Positions 50,512-59,303 of a stretch of 64,000 nt of DNA are shown here, piece by piece (positions within the stretch are counted from its first letter, which is position 1; each line of letters begins with the position of its first letter). A program made the position numbers and the translations under genes. The stretch spans positions 1 through 64,000 of the forward strand of contig NZ_LHOX01000022.1 of NCBI RefSeq assembly GCF_001297065.1, given 5' to 3'. The stretch comes from Enterococcus sp. RIT-PI-f (GTDB lineage Bacteria > Bacillota > Bacilli > Lactobacillales > Enterococcaceae). The notes beneath the pieces are model-generated. The model searched no databases and was not told the origin of the DNA. It was given only the letters and a program-made list of their open reading frames with translations.

Positions 50512-50848
50512 TTAAACACCCCCTGAAACCCCATTCTAACAAATAATCAAAATGATTGGAATTGTTTTCAACTTGTATTTTTTTACTATACCTTTAATAA
50601 TACGCATTATTTTATCTTTTTCGTTATTATTATGCCTGTTTCTTTAATCTATATTGAAAAAAATCCCTGTAATCAAAGATCACAGAGATTAGCTATGTCC
50701 TTGCGGTCAAATATAGGGTTATTTTTAAATGGTCAAACGAGAATAACATTTTTTTCTGTCCCTTCTTAACGGATAGGGAACATTTACTTAAAAAACCTCA
50801 AAACAACAACTGCACCTTCATCAGTCATAAAGAAGCAGCTGTTGTTGC
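50512..50848 (-). other. Intergenic 337 bp with two minus-strand hairpins
   Basis: AACAACAGCTGC against GCAGTTGTTGTT (50802-50847) is the murE terminator. A second stem, AATCTCTGTGATC against GATTACAGGGATT (50662-50690, minus strand), ends in six T and lies in the leader of the endopeptidase gene. It is either a back-up terminator or an attenuator of that gene. No frame was found. Confidence 0.65.
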
Positions 50849-52330
50849 TTAATGATGGATTTGTTCAACTACTTGATAGGAACGAATTACTTCTCGATCA
50901 TCAAAATGGCTGATTTTCTGCCCAATCGTCTGACTTGTTTCGTGTCCCTTTCCTGCAACTAAAACGATGTCCCCTGGTTGCGCGATATCTAAAGCATGAA
51001 AAATGGCCGCTTGACGATCAAGGATGATCTCATAATTCGTTCTCTCCGTTTGGGCCACCATGTCCTTCGCAATCTGTTCTGGATCTTCTGATCTTGGATT
51101 ATCCATGGTGAAAATGGCGCGATCTGCAATACGTAAGGCTGCTTCGGCCATCAGCGGACGCTTTGTTTTGTCCCTTTCTCCACCACAACCAACGACACAA
51201 TAGATGTTTTGTGTCGCAATCGCATGGATCGTTTGCAGCACTTTCTCTAATCCGTCAGGAGTGTGGGCATAATCTACGATCGTTGTAACTTGTTTTATAT
51301 TTTCAACTGTTTGAAAACGACCAGTAATGGGTTTAAGCGCTGGAATCAACGGCACCAATGTTTCAATGTCGCAGCCTAAACTTAACATGGCACCAATAGC
51401 TGCCAAAAGATTGGCTACATTAAATTCTCCAATCAGTGCAGTAGAAACCGGATATGATTTTTCGCGAAAGGTTAACGTAAACTGTGTCTGATTGCTGGCG
51501 ATACTGCAATCCACTGCTTGCAACATTCCATCACCATGACAACCATAGGTCAACACATTGGCACTGGTCAATTGGCACAACCGCTGACCATAAGGATCAT
51601 CGCAATTGATCACAGCCCATTTATTGTTGAGCAGCGCTTGATTCCCTAATTGGGCAAACAATAAACTTTTGGCCTGAAAATAATTTTCCATTGTACCATG
51701 ATAATCTAAATGGTCTTGTGTGAGATTGGTAAACACGGCAACATCAAAATCGACACCCCATGTACGGCCACCGTGCAGCCCATGCGAAGAGACTTCTATT
51801 GCAGCAACACGTACTTTTGCTGTCACCATTTCCGCAAGCAACGCTTGCATGCATAAACTATCCGGTGTCGTGTTGATCGTCTTCATTGTTTTTTCAGCAA
51901 TTCGGTTATGGATCGTGCCGATCACACCTGGTCTATCCCCCAACAAATCCACCAATTGGCTAATCAATTGCGTGACAGTCGTTTTCCCGTTCGTTCCAGT
52001 CACCCCAACCAGCTGCAACGATTGACTCGGATGTCCATAAAATACTGCTGCAATTTGCGCCAATGCCCGTGTGGTATCAGGGACTAAAATGTAGGGAATC
52101 TCAGTGTTCGATGGTACTTCTTCCACAACAGCAACGATGGCGCCATTCTCTTTTGCTTCTGCGATTTTTGTATGTCCATCACAGTTGGCCCCACGGATTG
52201 CAACGAACAAGCTATTTTTCGCAACACTTCGGCTATCTTTGACGACCTGTTGGATGTCTAAATCTTTCACTTTTTCTGCTACAGGTGCCATCAAAAAGCA
52301 ATGTTCGATCAACGTTCGTACCTTCATCAT
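50849..52330 (-). CDS. murE: UDP-MurNAc-tripeptide synthetase (MurE) with diaminopimelate-type motifs
   Basis: The 493-residue Mur ligase has the P-loop GVTGTNGKTTV (about 108-118), VVDYAHTPDGLEKVL, and DNPR at 410-413 followed by SEDP. GKGHE lies near 460. It adds the third amino acid to UDP-MurNAc-L-Ala-D-Glu in the cytosol. DNPR and GKGHE are the contacts for meso-diaminopimelate in E. coli-type MurE. L-Lys enzymes of staphylococci and streptococci differ here (DNPA or DDPN). If the organism is an Enterococcus with L-Lys wall, the specificity or role is notable. AGGAAG precedes the ATG. Confidence 0.88.
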   Translation of the reverse strand: MMKVRTLIEHCFLMAPVAEKVKDLDIQQVVKDSRSVAKNSLFVAIRGANCDGHTKIAEAKENGAIVAVVEEVPSNTEIPYILVPDTTRALAQIAAVFYGHPSQSLQLVGVTGTNGKTTVTQLISQLVDLLGDRPGVIGTIHNRIAEKTMKTINTTPDSLCMQALLAEMVTAKVRVAAIEVSSHGLHGGRTWGVDFDVAVFTNLTQDHLDYHGTMENYFQAKSLLFAQLGNQALLNNKWAVINCDDPYGQRLCQLTSANVLTYGCHGDGMLQAVDCSIASNQTQFTLTFREKSYPVSTALIGEFNVANLLAAIGAMLSLGCDIETLVPLIPALKPITGRFQTVENIKQVTTIVDYAHTPDGLEKVLQTIHAIATQNIYCVVGCGGERDKTKRPLMAEAALRIADRAIFTMDNPRSEDPEQIAKDMVAQTERTNYEIILDRQAAIFHALDIAQPGDIVLVAGKGHETSQTIGQKISHFDDREVIRSYQVVEQIHH

Positions 52331-52481
52331 CTATCACTTCCTATATCAACTTTTGGTGTTGTTTTTTCTTCTTATCAATCATTATACCATCTGAAACTTA
52401 ATGACAGCTTAAAGAATATGATTTATTTCACAATCGTTTTTCAAATAAAGGCGGTTAATTCAATGTTTCGAGCAATTATAT

Positions 52482-52509
52482 TTGCAAGTTTGTGAAATTA
52501 TGCTATAGT
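52482..52509 (+). promoter_or_regulatory. Probable promoter of the 47-aa gene
   Basis: TTGCAA (52482-52487) and TATAGT (52504-52509) are 16 bp apart, about 25 bp before the ATG. Confidence 0.5.
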
Positions 52510-52534
52510 GTTATTAAGAAAGAGGTGACCGTGT

Positions 52535-52678
52535 ATGAAAACCAAGACCAAAGAAAAAGTCTATGCTGAACGCCAGCACGAATATAAAAAGAAAAAAGAA
52601 GAAATTTTCAAGAAAGCCTTAGATTCCGTACCGACCACAGACGAGAAGAAACAAAAAGCCCCGAAAAAGGAAGCGTAA
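52535..52678 (+). CDS. 47-residue highly charged protein, unknown
   Basis: The frame has AGAGGTGA upstream and encodes a product (start MKTKTKEKVYAERQ, end KAPKKEA) made mostly of Lys and Glu with no cysteine or tryptophan. It is probably helical in the middle (HEYKKKKEEIFKKAL) and disordered at the end. A promoter-like pair precedes it. I do not recognise a family. The good ribosome site and clean promoter make translation likely. Confidence 0.6.
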   Translation: MKTKTKEKVYAERQHEYKKKKEEIFKKALDSVPTTDEKKQKAPKKEA

Positions 52679-52885
52679 TGGATGATTACGTTTCTTTTTT
52701 TGGGGTGATTAGCGATTAGAAAAGGATTGCCCAATCTTTTAAGTTCACAAGTTTTGTTGGAGTGTATGAATGTAAAAAATGAATTCGTTTATTTTACTTA
52801 TCTAAAAGATTCAACTTTTTATATATTTGACTTTAGATAGAACAAACGAGAAAAAACACAATATTTCGTATGCGAAAATAAGTTC

Positions 52886-52926
52886 CCACAATATATTGTG
52901 GATAAACCTGTTGATAATGTGCATAA
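52886..52926 (-). other. Cluster of three DnaA-box-like 9-mers with a palindrome
   Basis: On the minus strand TTATCCACA (52897-52905) equals the consensus DnaA box, TTATCAACA (52909-52917) has one change, and TTATGCACA (52918-52926) fits TTATNCACA. All point the same way, and the last two abut. CCACAATATATTGTGG (52886-52901) is a perfect palindrome overlapping the first box. No replication gene is nearby, so this is more likely a DnaA-titrating or regulatory cluster than an origin. It lies in a roughly 300-bp gap without genes. Confidence 0.6.
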
Positions 52927-52930
52927 CTAA

Positions 52931-52967
52931 CCCCCAAGACACGTGTAACGTTACAGTGCCTTGGGGG
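52931..52967. terminator. Hairpin at the end of the GNAT gene
   Basis: CCCCCAAG pairs with CTTGGGGG, continued by CAC/GTG after a one-base mismatch. An inner GTAACGTTAC palindrome forms the loop. The T tail is weak. Confidence 0.6.
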
Positions 52968-52980
52968 TATTTCAGTTATA

Positions 52981-53436
52981 CTATTCTAATGACAAATAGA
53001 ATGTCACATTGTCTGGCAATGGTTTAAATCCATTTTTCCGATAAAAGTCGGCAGCAGGCATATTTGATTCGGTATCCAGCAAGATCGTGGGGATATTTTT
53101 TTGGCGCAACGCTTCCTTGATCAGCTGAATAAATACTGCTCCCGCTCCTTTACCTTGATGATCAGTCGTAATCAAAAAAGTATCGATCACATATTCTGTC
53201 CCTTGGTACCACGGTTTGATAAAACCTAATGAGAAGCCAATTGGCTCACTAGAATCTTCCTTAAGTAAGCAATAGCCGAGAAATGTATTCATCGCCGTCA
53301 GTGCAGTCACATACGCATTGATTTGCGGAACTGTCAGTTCATCATTCCAAGGTTCATCAGAAAAAACATGGATATAGTGTGCCACAGTTGTTTCAAAATA
53401 TTCACTTGTCCATGGTACAATTCTTAGCTTATCCAT
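52981..53436 (-). CDS. GNAT-family N-acetyltransferase
   Basis: The 151-residue protein has the acetyl-CoA site TDHQGKGAGAVFIQ and the C-terminal segment AADFYRKNGFKPL. It should move an acetyl group to an amine; the substrate is unknown. The ATG at 53436 is chosen because GAGGAG lies 7 bp ahead. It overlaps the last bases of the MazG-like gene, so the two are coupled. Confidence 0.85.
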   Translation of the reverse strand: MDKLRIVPWTSEYFETTVAHYIHVFSDEPWNDELTVPQINAYVTALTAMNTFLGYCLLKEDSSEPIGFSLGFIKPWYQGTEYVIDTFLITTDHQGKGAGAVFIQLIKEALRQKNIPTILLDTESNMPAADFYRKNGFKPLPDNVTFYLSLE

Positions 53437-53755
53437 TGTTTTGCTCCTCATCACTCTCTTTGTCTATTCTTTTAGCATAACCGTTTCCGTAAGCAGAATA
53501 TTGCCTCTTCTCGTTGATCATCATTTTCGCTTGTACTTCTTTTTCTAAGTCTACCTGTAAAATTTCCGCTAAACCAAACAAATAGATCGCCACATCAGCT
53601 AATTCCTCTCCTATTGGTTCCATTTTGCGATAAGCATCGACGGCTTCAGCTACTTCTCCATAAAGTGCTAAAAATTCTTTTTCAACATTCGTGGTATTAA
53701 ACTGATGGTTGATTTTATTTTGTAAGATGGCTTTTTGATATTCTTTGATATGCAT
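53429..53755 (-). CDS. MazG-like nucleotide pyrophosphohydrolase
   Basis: The 108-residue protein shows the all-helical MazG pattern: EKEFLALYGEVAEAVDAYRK, then EELADVAIYLFGLAEIL, whose glutamates and aspartate bind Mg2+. Such enzymes hydrolyse NTPs or modified nucleotides to monophosphates and pyrophosphate (house-cleaning). Its stop overlaps the start of the acetyltransferase gene by 8 bp. Confidence 0.85.
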   Translation of the reverse strand: MHIKEYQKAILQNKINHQFNTTNVEKEFLALYGEVAEAVDAYRKMEPIGEELADVAIYLFGLAEILQVDLEKEVQAKMMINEKRQYSAYGNGYAKRIDKESDEEQNNG

Positions 53756-53833
53756 AATGACTCCTTTTAGCGTGATTATAGCATTATTTACTTCATTATG
53801 TTAAGGAGCCTATGATATCATTTCGTCTATTGA

Positions 53834-55147
53834 TTACTCTGTCTTTTCTAATTCTGCAGATTTGATTGCCACACGTTGGGCAATCTTTAAAAATGGGAAA
53901 TAAATAGCCGTACACACTACAATGATCAAAACTTGTATGAACACAACTTTAAAATCACCCTTTGAAGCCAATAAGGCACTGAGTATAGGAGGTGTTGTCC
54001 ATGGAACCATTACAGACAATGGTTCGATGAAACCAATTGATGTCGCAAAATAGCCAATTAAACTAGCAATGATTGGACTCGCTACAAAAGGAATGATCAT
54101 CGGCAGGTTAAATACTATGGGCAAGCCAAAAATAATTGGTTCATTGATATTAAAGAGTCCAGGCGCAACCGATAGATTGACTACATCTCGAAACGGTTTG
54201 TATTTCCGGACAAACAATAAAACCGCGATAATTAAACTAATCGTAAATCCTGTACCACCAACTTGTGCAAATACTGTGACAAAAGCTGAATTCAAAATAT
54301 TTGGTGGTGTTGCGCCATCCTGAACAGCTTGCATATTTTCATTCATATTCACCAACAGCAAAGGGTCCAACAGAGCACCGTTGATCACAGTTTGATGGAT
54401 ACCTAATGTGAATAGAAAGTTACCTGTCGAATAAATCAATAAAAATCCAAAGATAGAGGTATTCACAAGTCTTAGCGGTTCCTGTATCACGGTCGAAATA
54501 ATTCGAATCAAGTCAGTATTGAATGCTGCCAAAATCGTGGCTAAAATAGCAAAGGATGAAATAACAATAATCGTAGGAATCAGCGTACTAAATGATTTAC
54601 CAACTGCCGGCGGCACTTGGTCGCCTAAATTTATTTGCAAGCGCTTGTTCGAAGATAAGCGAATAAACAGTTCAGTTGAAACTAGACCGCATATAATGCC
54701 TGAAAACATCCCTTTAGTACCAACATCATCAAATAGCATCACACCACTCACTGAAACAGTTTCTTCCAAACCATTTGGTGTCACCACGTGACTCATTGCC
54801 AACATGACAACCAAACATGTTGTTGCCAAAAATGTGGCATTGATAGCACTTGGATTATTTTTATTCCGACAGAGAAAATAAGCAATCATTGGGGCGATGA
54901 GTAATCCTGCAATGTTCAGCGTTCCATTCGTGATCGAATTTCCAAAAACTTGCATACGTGCTAACATTTCACCTTCAAATACCCATGGAAAGAAAACATT
55001 GTTGAATAAGACAGCGATACCTGCAATGATAAACGCAGGCATTAGGGTAGCAAATGCATCTCTTAAACTCTTCAAATGAACTTGATTTCCTAATCGTACC
55101 GAGAACTCAGTAAATTTATCTAAAAAAGACCGCTTTTCATTGTCCAT
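53834..55147 (-). CDS. PTS lactose/cellobiose-type EIIC (CelB-like)
   Basis: The 437-residue membrane protein has about ten hydrophobic segments and family landmarks such as LKSLRDAFATLMPAFIIAG, NEPIIFGLPIVFNLPMIIPF and MVPWTTPPILSALL. It is the sugar channel; EIIA and EIIB are not encoded nearby and must be supplied from elsewhere. The ATG at 55147 follows AGGAGGAGAAAG; an earlier ATG at 55204 lies in the GH1 gene. It is 10 bp after the GH1 gene, so the pair forms an operon. Confidence 0.92.
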   Translation of the reverse strand: MDNEKRSFLDKFTEFSVRLGNQVHLKSLRDAFATLMPAFIIAGIAVLFNNVFFPWVFEGEMLARMQVFGNSITNGTLNIAGLLIAPMIAYFLCRNKNNPSAINATFLATTCLVVMLAMSHVVTPNGLEETVSVSGVMLFDDVGTKGMFSGIICGLVSTELFIRLSSNKRLQINLGDQVPPAVGKSFSTLIPTIIVISSFAILATILAAFNTDLIRIISTVIQEPLRLVNTSIFGFLLIYSTGNFLFTLGIHQTVINGALLDPLLLVNMNENMQAVQDGATPPNILNSAFVTVFAQVGGTGFTISLIIAVLLFVRKYKPFRDVVNLSVAPGLFNINEPIIFGLPIVFNLPMIIPFVASPIIASLIGYFATSIGFIEPLSVMVPWTTPPILSALLASKGDFKVVFIQVLIIVVCTAIYFPFLKIAQRVAIKSAELEKTE

Positions 55148-55157
55148 CTTTCTCCTC

Positions 55158-56537
55158 CTATTCCGAATACGGGTTTTGATACACAATGCTACCATTCGAT
55201 GCAATCACTTCTTTGAACCAATGATAAGACTTTTTCGGTACGCGTTTCATATCTCTTAAGTCATGATTCCCTCGATTTACGTATACAAGACCATAACGTT
55301 TTTCCATATCACCTTGTGAACTTAGAATATCAATCAACCCCCAACCTAGATATCCAAGACAAATCACACCGTCTTCGTGGATTGCGCGCATCATTGCTTC
55401 AATATGCGCTTGATGATATGCAATGCGATAATCGTCTTCTATCGGCTGACTGCCGTCCCACTGTTCTCTTACACCAATACCGTTTTCAATAGGAAAAACC
55501 GGTAATCTATACCTTTGATAGACCTTATTTAAAACATCTCTGAACCCTAAAGGATCGATTTGCCAGTTCCACTCAGTGGTATCAATATACGGATTATCTT
55601 GTTTGCCATACATCATATATTGATTAGGAGCTACTCCATCAGGGATTTTCTCTGCATTCAATGTTGAAGACGCATAATAACTAAATGCAATATAATCATT
55701 TTTTTGACTAGCAATTGTTTCCATCTCTCCAGGTAAGATATGCATGTCAATTTGATTATTTTTGACGTACTGATTTTGTGCTTCTGAGTATTTGCCGTGC
55801 GCATAGCAATCTAAAAGTGTAAAATTAACAAATTCATCAAACTCCCTTGCAGCTTTGATGTCTTTAGGATTGCAAGTGGCGGGATAAGTTTCGGCATAGG
55901 CTAACATGCCACCAATTTTTGCCTGGCTGTTTTGATGGATATATTGACAAATCTCAGCGTGGCATACCATCACATTATGAAAGATGCGATATAATTCTTC
56001 AGTCGTTTCTTCACCTTTTAGGTATCCACTGATTTTGAACCCATGGTCATAATGAAAAATATTCTGTTCGTTGAACGTCAACCAATATTTGACTTTGTGG
56101 GCAAAGCGATTGACCATCTCTTTGCCAAAACGAATAAAGGCATTTTTTACTTCCTTACTTACAAATCCGTTATAGGTCTCAGCTAGATGTAAAGGCATAT
56201 CAAAATGATACAAACAAATCATCGGTTCCAATCCTCTATCTATCAAGTCATCAATAAATCGGTCATAATAAGCAATACCCTCTTCATTAAATTCCCCATC
56301 ACCATCGATGACTACTCTTGACCATGAGATTTGAAAACGATACATATTCATGCCTAAATCTTTCATGTAATCAAAATCTTCACTGTAGTGATGATAATTA
56401 TCATTAGCAAAATGCCAATCACTTATATCTTTTGAAGCCTCCCTAATATCATAGACAGAAAGACTTTTACCTCCTTCATCCCATCCGCCTTCTGTCTGCA
56501 TGCTACTTACACTGTTCCCCCAAAAAAATGACTGCAT
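55158..56537 (-). CDS. 6-phospho-beta-glucosidase, GH1
   Basis: The 459-residue GH1 enzyme has Glu157 in TFNEQN and Glu351 in IENG. It differs in detail from the other GH1 enzymes here: TFNEQN in place of TFNEIN, and a shorter N-terminus beginning MQSFFWGNSV. It probably cleaves the phosphorylated disaccharide imported by the CelB-type EIIC downstream. AAGGAGG precedes the ATG. Confidence 0.92.
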   Translation of the reverse strand: MQSFFWGNSVSSMQTEGGWDEGGKSLSVYDIREASKDISDWHFANDNYHHYSEDFDYMKDLGMNMYRFQISWSRVVIDGDGEFNEEGIAYYDRFIDDLIDRGLEPMICLYHFDMPLHLAETYNGFVSKEVKNAFIRFGKEMVNRFAHKVKYWLTFNEQNIFHYDHGFKISGYLKGEETTEELYRIFHNVMVCHAEICQYIHQNSQAKIGGMLAYAETYPATCNPKDIKAAREFDEFVNFTLLDCYAHGKYSEAQNQYVKNNQIDMHILPGEMETIASQKNDYIAFSYYASSTLNAEKIPDGVAPNQYMMYGKQDNPYIDTTEWNWQIDPLGFRDVLNKVYQRYRLPVFPIENGIGVREQWDGSQPIEDDYRIAYHQAHIEAMMRAIHEDGVICLGYLGWGLIDILSSQGDMEKRYGLVYVNRGNHDLRDMKRVPKKSYHWFKEVIASNGSIVYQNPYSE

Positions 56538-56556
56538 ACTGATTCCTCCTTATGTT

Positions 56557-56605
56557 TGTATTCGCTTACAATTGTGATTATAATAAGATTACTAATCCAT
56601 GTAAA
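56557..56605 (-). promoter_or_regulatory. Promoter and cre-like site of the GH1-celB operon
   Basis: TTTACA (56600-56605) and TATAAT (56577-56582) are 17 bp apart on the minus strand. TGTAAGCGAATACA (56557-56570) at the expected start point resembles cre. CATGTAAA occurs twice (near 56599 and 56622), and ATACATGA follows, which could be GntR half-sites. Confidence 0.7.
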
Positions 56606-56738
56606 TTTTTTTCCTGTTCATGTAAAGTTATTATTATACATGACTGAAATGTCAGAAAAAGAGAAGCAAACAATTGGATTTAAACCAATTAACCTATATC
56701 CTAAGTCTACAAATACCTATACTTGAAGGGGTGAACCT

Positions 56739-57437
56739 ATGACAAAATATAAGAAAATTACCGAAGATTTGCGCCATAAAATTTACAATGGTACATATTC
56801 AACGATGGAAAAATTACCCGAACAAAATGAATTATCAAAAAAATATGCTACTTCGAGAATGACGATTCAACGCGCCCTTAATTTGTTAAAAGAAGAAGGG
56901 TTGATTACTACGAAAAGAGGACAAGGTACATTTGTTAATTCTTCCAGTTATCAAGGAAAAATAAGCGAATATATTGGGTTAGTCAATAAATTCGGCGGAA
57001 GGCATCAAGTTACAAGCCAAATCATTAGTTTCAGCGCACGATTTCCCGAGGCAAATGAAATGGATTGTCTTTTATTGAAAGAAAATGATGTGGTTTATGA
57101 TATTGTTCGCTTGCGTTATGTAGACCAAGAACCGTTTGAATTGGAATATACGATTATGCCCATCAAAACTATTCCCGATATCACGCTAAATATATTGGAA
57201 AAATCAATTTATCAATACATAACGGATACGTTACATTTAAAAATAGGCACCGCTATACGAAAAATACGGGCTGATCGAGCGGACACCTATGATATTAACT
57301 ACTTACAAGTGGATCCTGCTGATCCAATTTTGGAATTAGAACAAGTCGCGCGTCTTTCAGATGGCCGTCCATTTGAATTTTCCCAAACTAGATATCCTTT
57401 TCAAAATAGAGAAATTTACTATATATCCGAACCTTGA
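56739..57437 (+). CDS. GntR-family (UTRA) regulator of the GH1-celB operon
   Basis: The 232-residue protein has an N-terminal winged helix (about 1-70, KKYATSRMTIQRALNLLKEEG and RGQGTFVN) and a UTRA domain (about 85-230). It diverges from the GH1-celB operon and probably represses it until a sugar phosphate binds. AAGGGGTG precedes the ATG, and a terminator hairpin follows. Confidence 0.9.
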   Translation: MTKYKKITEDLRHKIYNGTYSTMEKLPEQNELSKKYATSRMTIQRALNLLKEEGLITTKRGQGTFVNSSSYQGKISEYIGLVNKFGGRHQVTSQIISFSARFPEANEMDCLLLKENDVVYDIVRLRYVDQEPFELEYTIMPIKTIPDITLNILEKSIYQYITDTLHLKIGTAIRKIRADRADTYDINYLQVDPADPILELEQVARLSDGRPFEFSQTRYPFQNREIYYISEP

Positions 57438-57444
57438 ACAAAAA

Positions 57445-57472
57445 AAGAAAGCATCTCTGCTTTCTTTTTTTG
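57445..57472. terminator. Terminator between gntR and the GT2 gene
   Basis: AAGAAAGCA-TCTC-TGCTTTCTT is followed by T on the plus strand and preceded by A, so it can work in both directions. Confidence 0.8.
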
Positions 57473-57482
57473 TAGCGCTACT

Positions 57483-58796
57483 TCATTTCTTCCCCTGACC
57501 TTGTCGCTCCGGACTGACCCAAACCCCGCTGCCAAAACCTAGAATCGTTTTAACAGCCGGAATAAACGTTGTAACGATCGTCACTGCATTGATCATCCAG
57601 AAGAAAAGCATATAGAATGGCGCAAATCGGAAATATTTCAATTTTTTACGACCATCATCTACTAATAAACTAGCTAATAATTGAATGGTACCTGCGATCA
57701 TCTCAAAACAAACGAACAGAAAGGCCATCGTAAACATATGGTAGATTCGTTCAGAATTTCCCTCAATCAAAAAGTAGCCTAAGGAACCGATAAATAGAAA
57801 TGACGAGATCCAAAAGAAAAATGACCAGATAATGCTCAGACTTTGATCAATGAACATAAATGTACGACCAATATTTTCAAACGGATGCAGGAAGACGCGT
57901 TTGAAATTGGTCAACCATACTTCCGTTCCGCCTTTAGCCCAACGTTTTCTTTGGCGATAAAGCATTTTGATCGACTCAGGTACTTCCATGAAAAACATGA
58001 TTTTTGGCGCAAACAACGACAGCCAACCTTGAAATTGATGATCCCATGCAATACTAATGTCTTCTGTGGCCCGATTTTGACGGAATAATCCTACATCGTA
58101 TAGAGCTTCTCTGCGGTACATTGTATTGGCACCACTGTATGCATAGATCACGCCCAGGACTGCTTGTTGCGTCCGTTTGATAATTCCTACTATACTCGAA
58201 AATTCCACTGTTTGCGATTTCCCGATGATCGTGGTTCGGTTTTGGACATCCATATTGGCCGTGATCGCTGAAATATTGATGGCGTCTTGCCGGATAAAGT
58301 AATTGACATACTTCCATAGTGCATCCGGTTCAGGAACGGTATCGGCATCATTACTTAAAATCAGTTTTCCTTTAGCAAAACCAATCCCGATATTAAAGGC
58401 ATGGGCTTTCCCTTGATTCTTCTCGATTCGAATGACCCGTAAATTGTCATACTGTGCCATGAGTCGTGTGAGGATCGCAGGCGTTTGGTCCGTTGATCCG
58501 TCATCAGTGACTAGCACTTCATAGTTCTGGTAATTGATATTTTGCATCAAATAATGGATCGTATCCTCGATCACGACCTCTTCGTTATGTGCGGGAACCA
58601 TGATCGTGATCATCGGCTCAATTTCTTCTGGGATCGGGATCCAATCCAATTGACGGAAGCGGAACAAGAAATTGTGACACAGCACACCGATGAACCAAAC
58701 AAAGCCACCTAATATTGGGTAGGTAAAAAGAATCATCATCAAGATATACAAACAAGTATCCAACCAGGCATAACCTGTATTAAAAACAGAAAACAT
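57483..58796 (-). CDS. Membrane glycosyltransferase 2, polysaccharide synthase (IcaA/PgaC-like)
   Basis: The 437-residue protein has an N-terminal membrane segment and a GT2 domain (about 50-280). The domain contains VTDDGSTDQTP, the DAD motif in LSNDADTVPE, TEDISIAW and the processive-synthase motif QRKRW. Three or four membrane segments follow. Such enzymes join UDP-sugars into a polymer while exporting it. The product could be poly-N-acetylglucosamine or another beta-glycan. It begins 3 bp after a two-helix membrane protein gene, the PgaC-PgaD arrangement. Confidence 0.87.
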   Translation of the reverse strand: MFSVFNTGYAWLDTCLYILMMILFTYPILGGFVWFIGVLCHNFLFRFRQLDWIPIPEEIEPMITIMVPAHNEEVVIEDTIHYLMQNINYQNYEVLVTDDGSTDQTPAILTRLMAQYDNLRVIRIEKNQGKAHAFNIGIGFAKGKLILSNDADTVPEPDALWKYVNYFIRQDAINISAITANMDVQNRTTIIGKSQTVEFSSIVGIIKRTQQAVLGVIYAYSGANTMYRREALYDVGLFRQNRATEDISIAWDHQFQGWLSLFAPKIMFFMEVPESIKMLYRQRKRWAKGGTEVWLTNFKRVFLHPFENIGRTFMFIDQSLSIIWSFFFWISSFLFIGSLGYFLIEGNSERIYHMFTMAFLFVCFEMIAGTIQLLASLLVDDGRKKLKYFRFAPFYMLFFWMINAVTIVTTFIPAVKTILGFGSGVWVSPERQGQGKK

Positions 58797-58799
58797 CGG

Positions 58800-59303
58800 C
58801 TACACCCCGTTTCTATGGAAAAGGTCTTGAATTTCAGTTTCTCCAATGTTTTGTTCCGGATCAACGACATAGTATCTGGCATTATGCCTTGCTTCTTGAT
58901 CCCCAAAACGCTCTTCATAAAATGTTTCCATCAAGGCCATCCTTTTTGCCAATCCGGCTTCATCATGCAGTGATTTTTTTTGTAATTGCTGTTTGAATCG
59001 GCGATTATTCCGTCGTGTCATCAAAACGAACAAAACGCTCAAGAATAAGAAGGCACTGACTAGAAAGATAACCAAATAACGTAGTGCTAAGCGTTCTTCA
59101 AAATAAACCCGGAAATCTAACCAATCTGCCGTCATTGGAAAAAAGAACGGGATCGACAGCCATATAAATGGAACAAATACCAATATCCACGTGATGATCA
59201 CACCCAGTGTTTGCCGAAATCTCAAAGGACTATGCTTTGACTCAAAGTAGGCATCTGTGACTAATTTCTGACTCACTTCTTCACGGGTCACTCTTTCTTT
59301 CAT
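58800..59303 (-). CDS. Two-helix membrane partner of the GT2 synthase (PgaD-like)
   Basis: The 167-residue protein has two membrane segments (about 32-55 and 75-97) and a charged cytosolic tail. Its size, topology and position immediately upstream of a processive GT2 recall PgaD/IcaD, which stabilise or activate the synthase. Sequence similarity to those cannot be judged by eye. AGGGGAAAG lies before the ATG. Confidence 0.6.
   Translation of the reverse strand: MKERVTREEVSQKLVTDAYFESKHSPLRFRQTLGVIITWILVFVPFIWLSIPFFFPMTADWLDFRVYFEERLALRYLVIFLVSAFLFLSVLFVLMTRRNNRRFKQQLQKKSLHDEAGLAKRMALMETFYEERFGDQEARHNARYYVVDPEQNIGETEIQDLFHRNGV

Noticed and set aside
52886-52926. Chromosomal replication origin
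   Set aside because: Three DnaA-box-like sites are present, but there is no dnaA, dnaN, rpmH or AT-rich unwinding element nearby; an isolated cluster is more likely.
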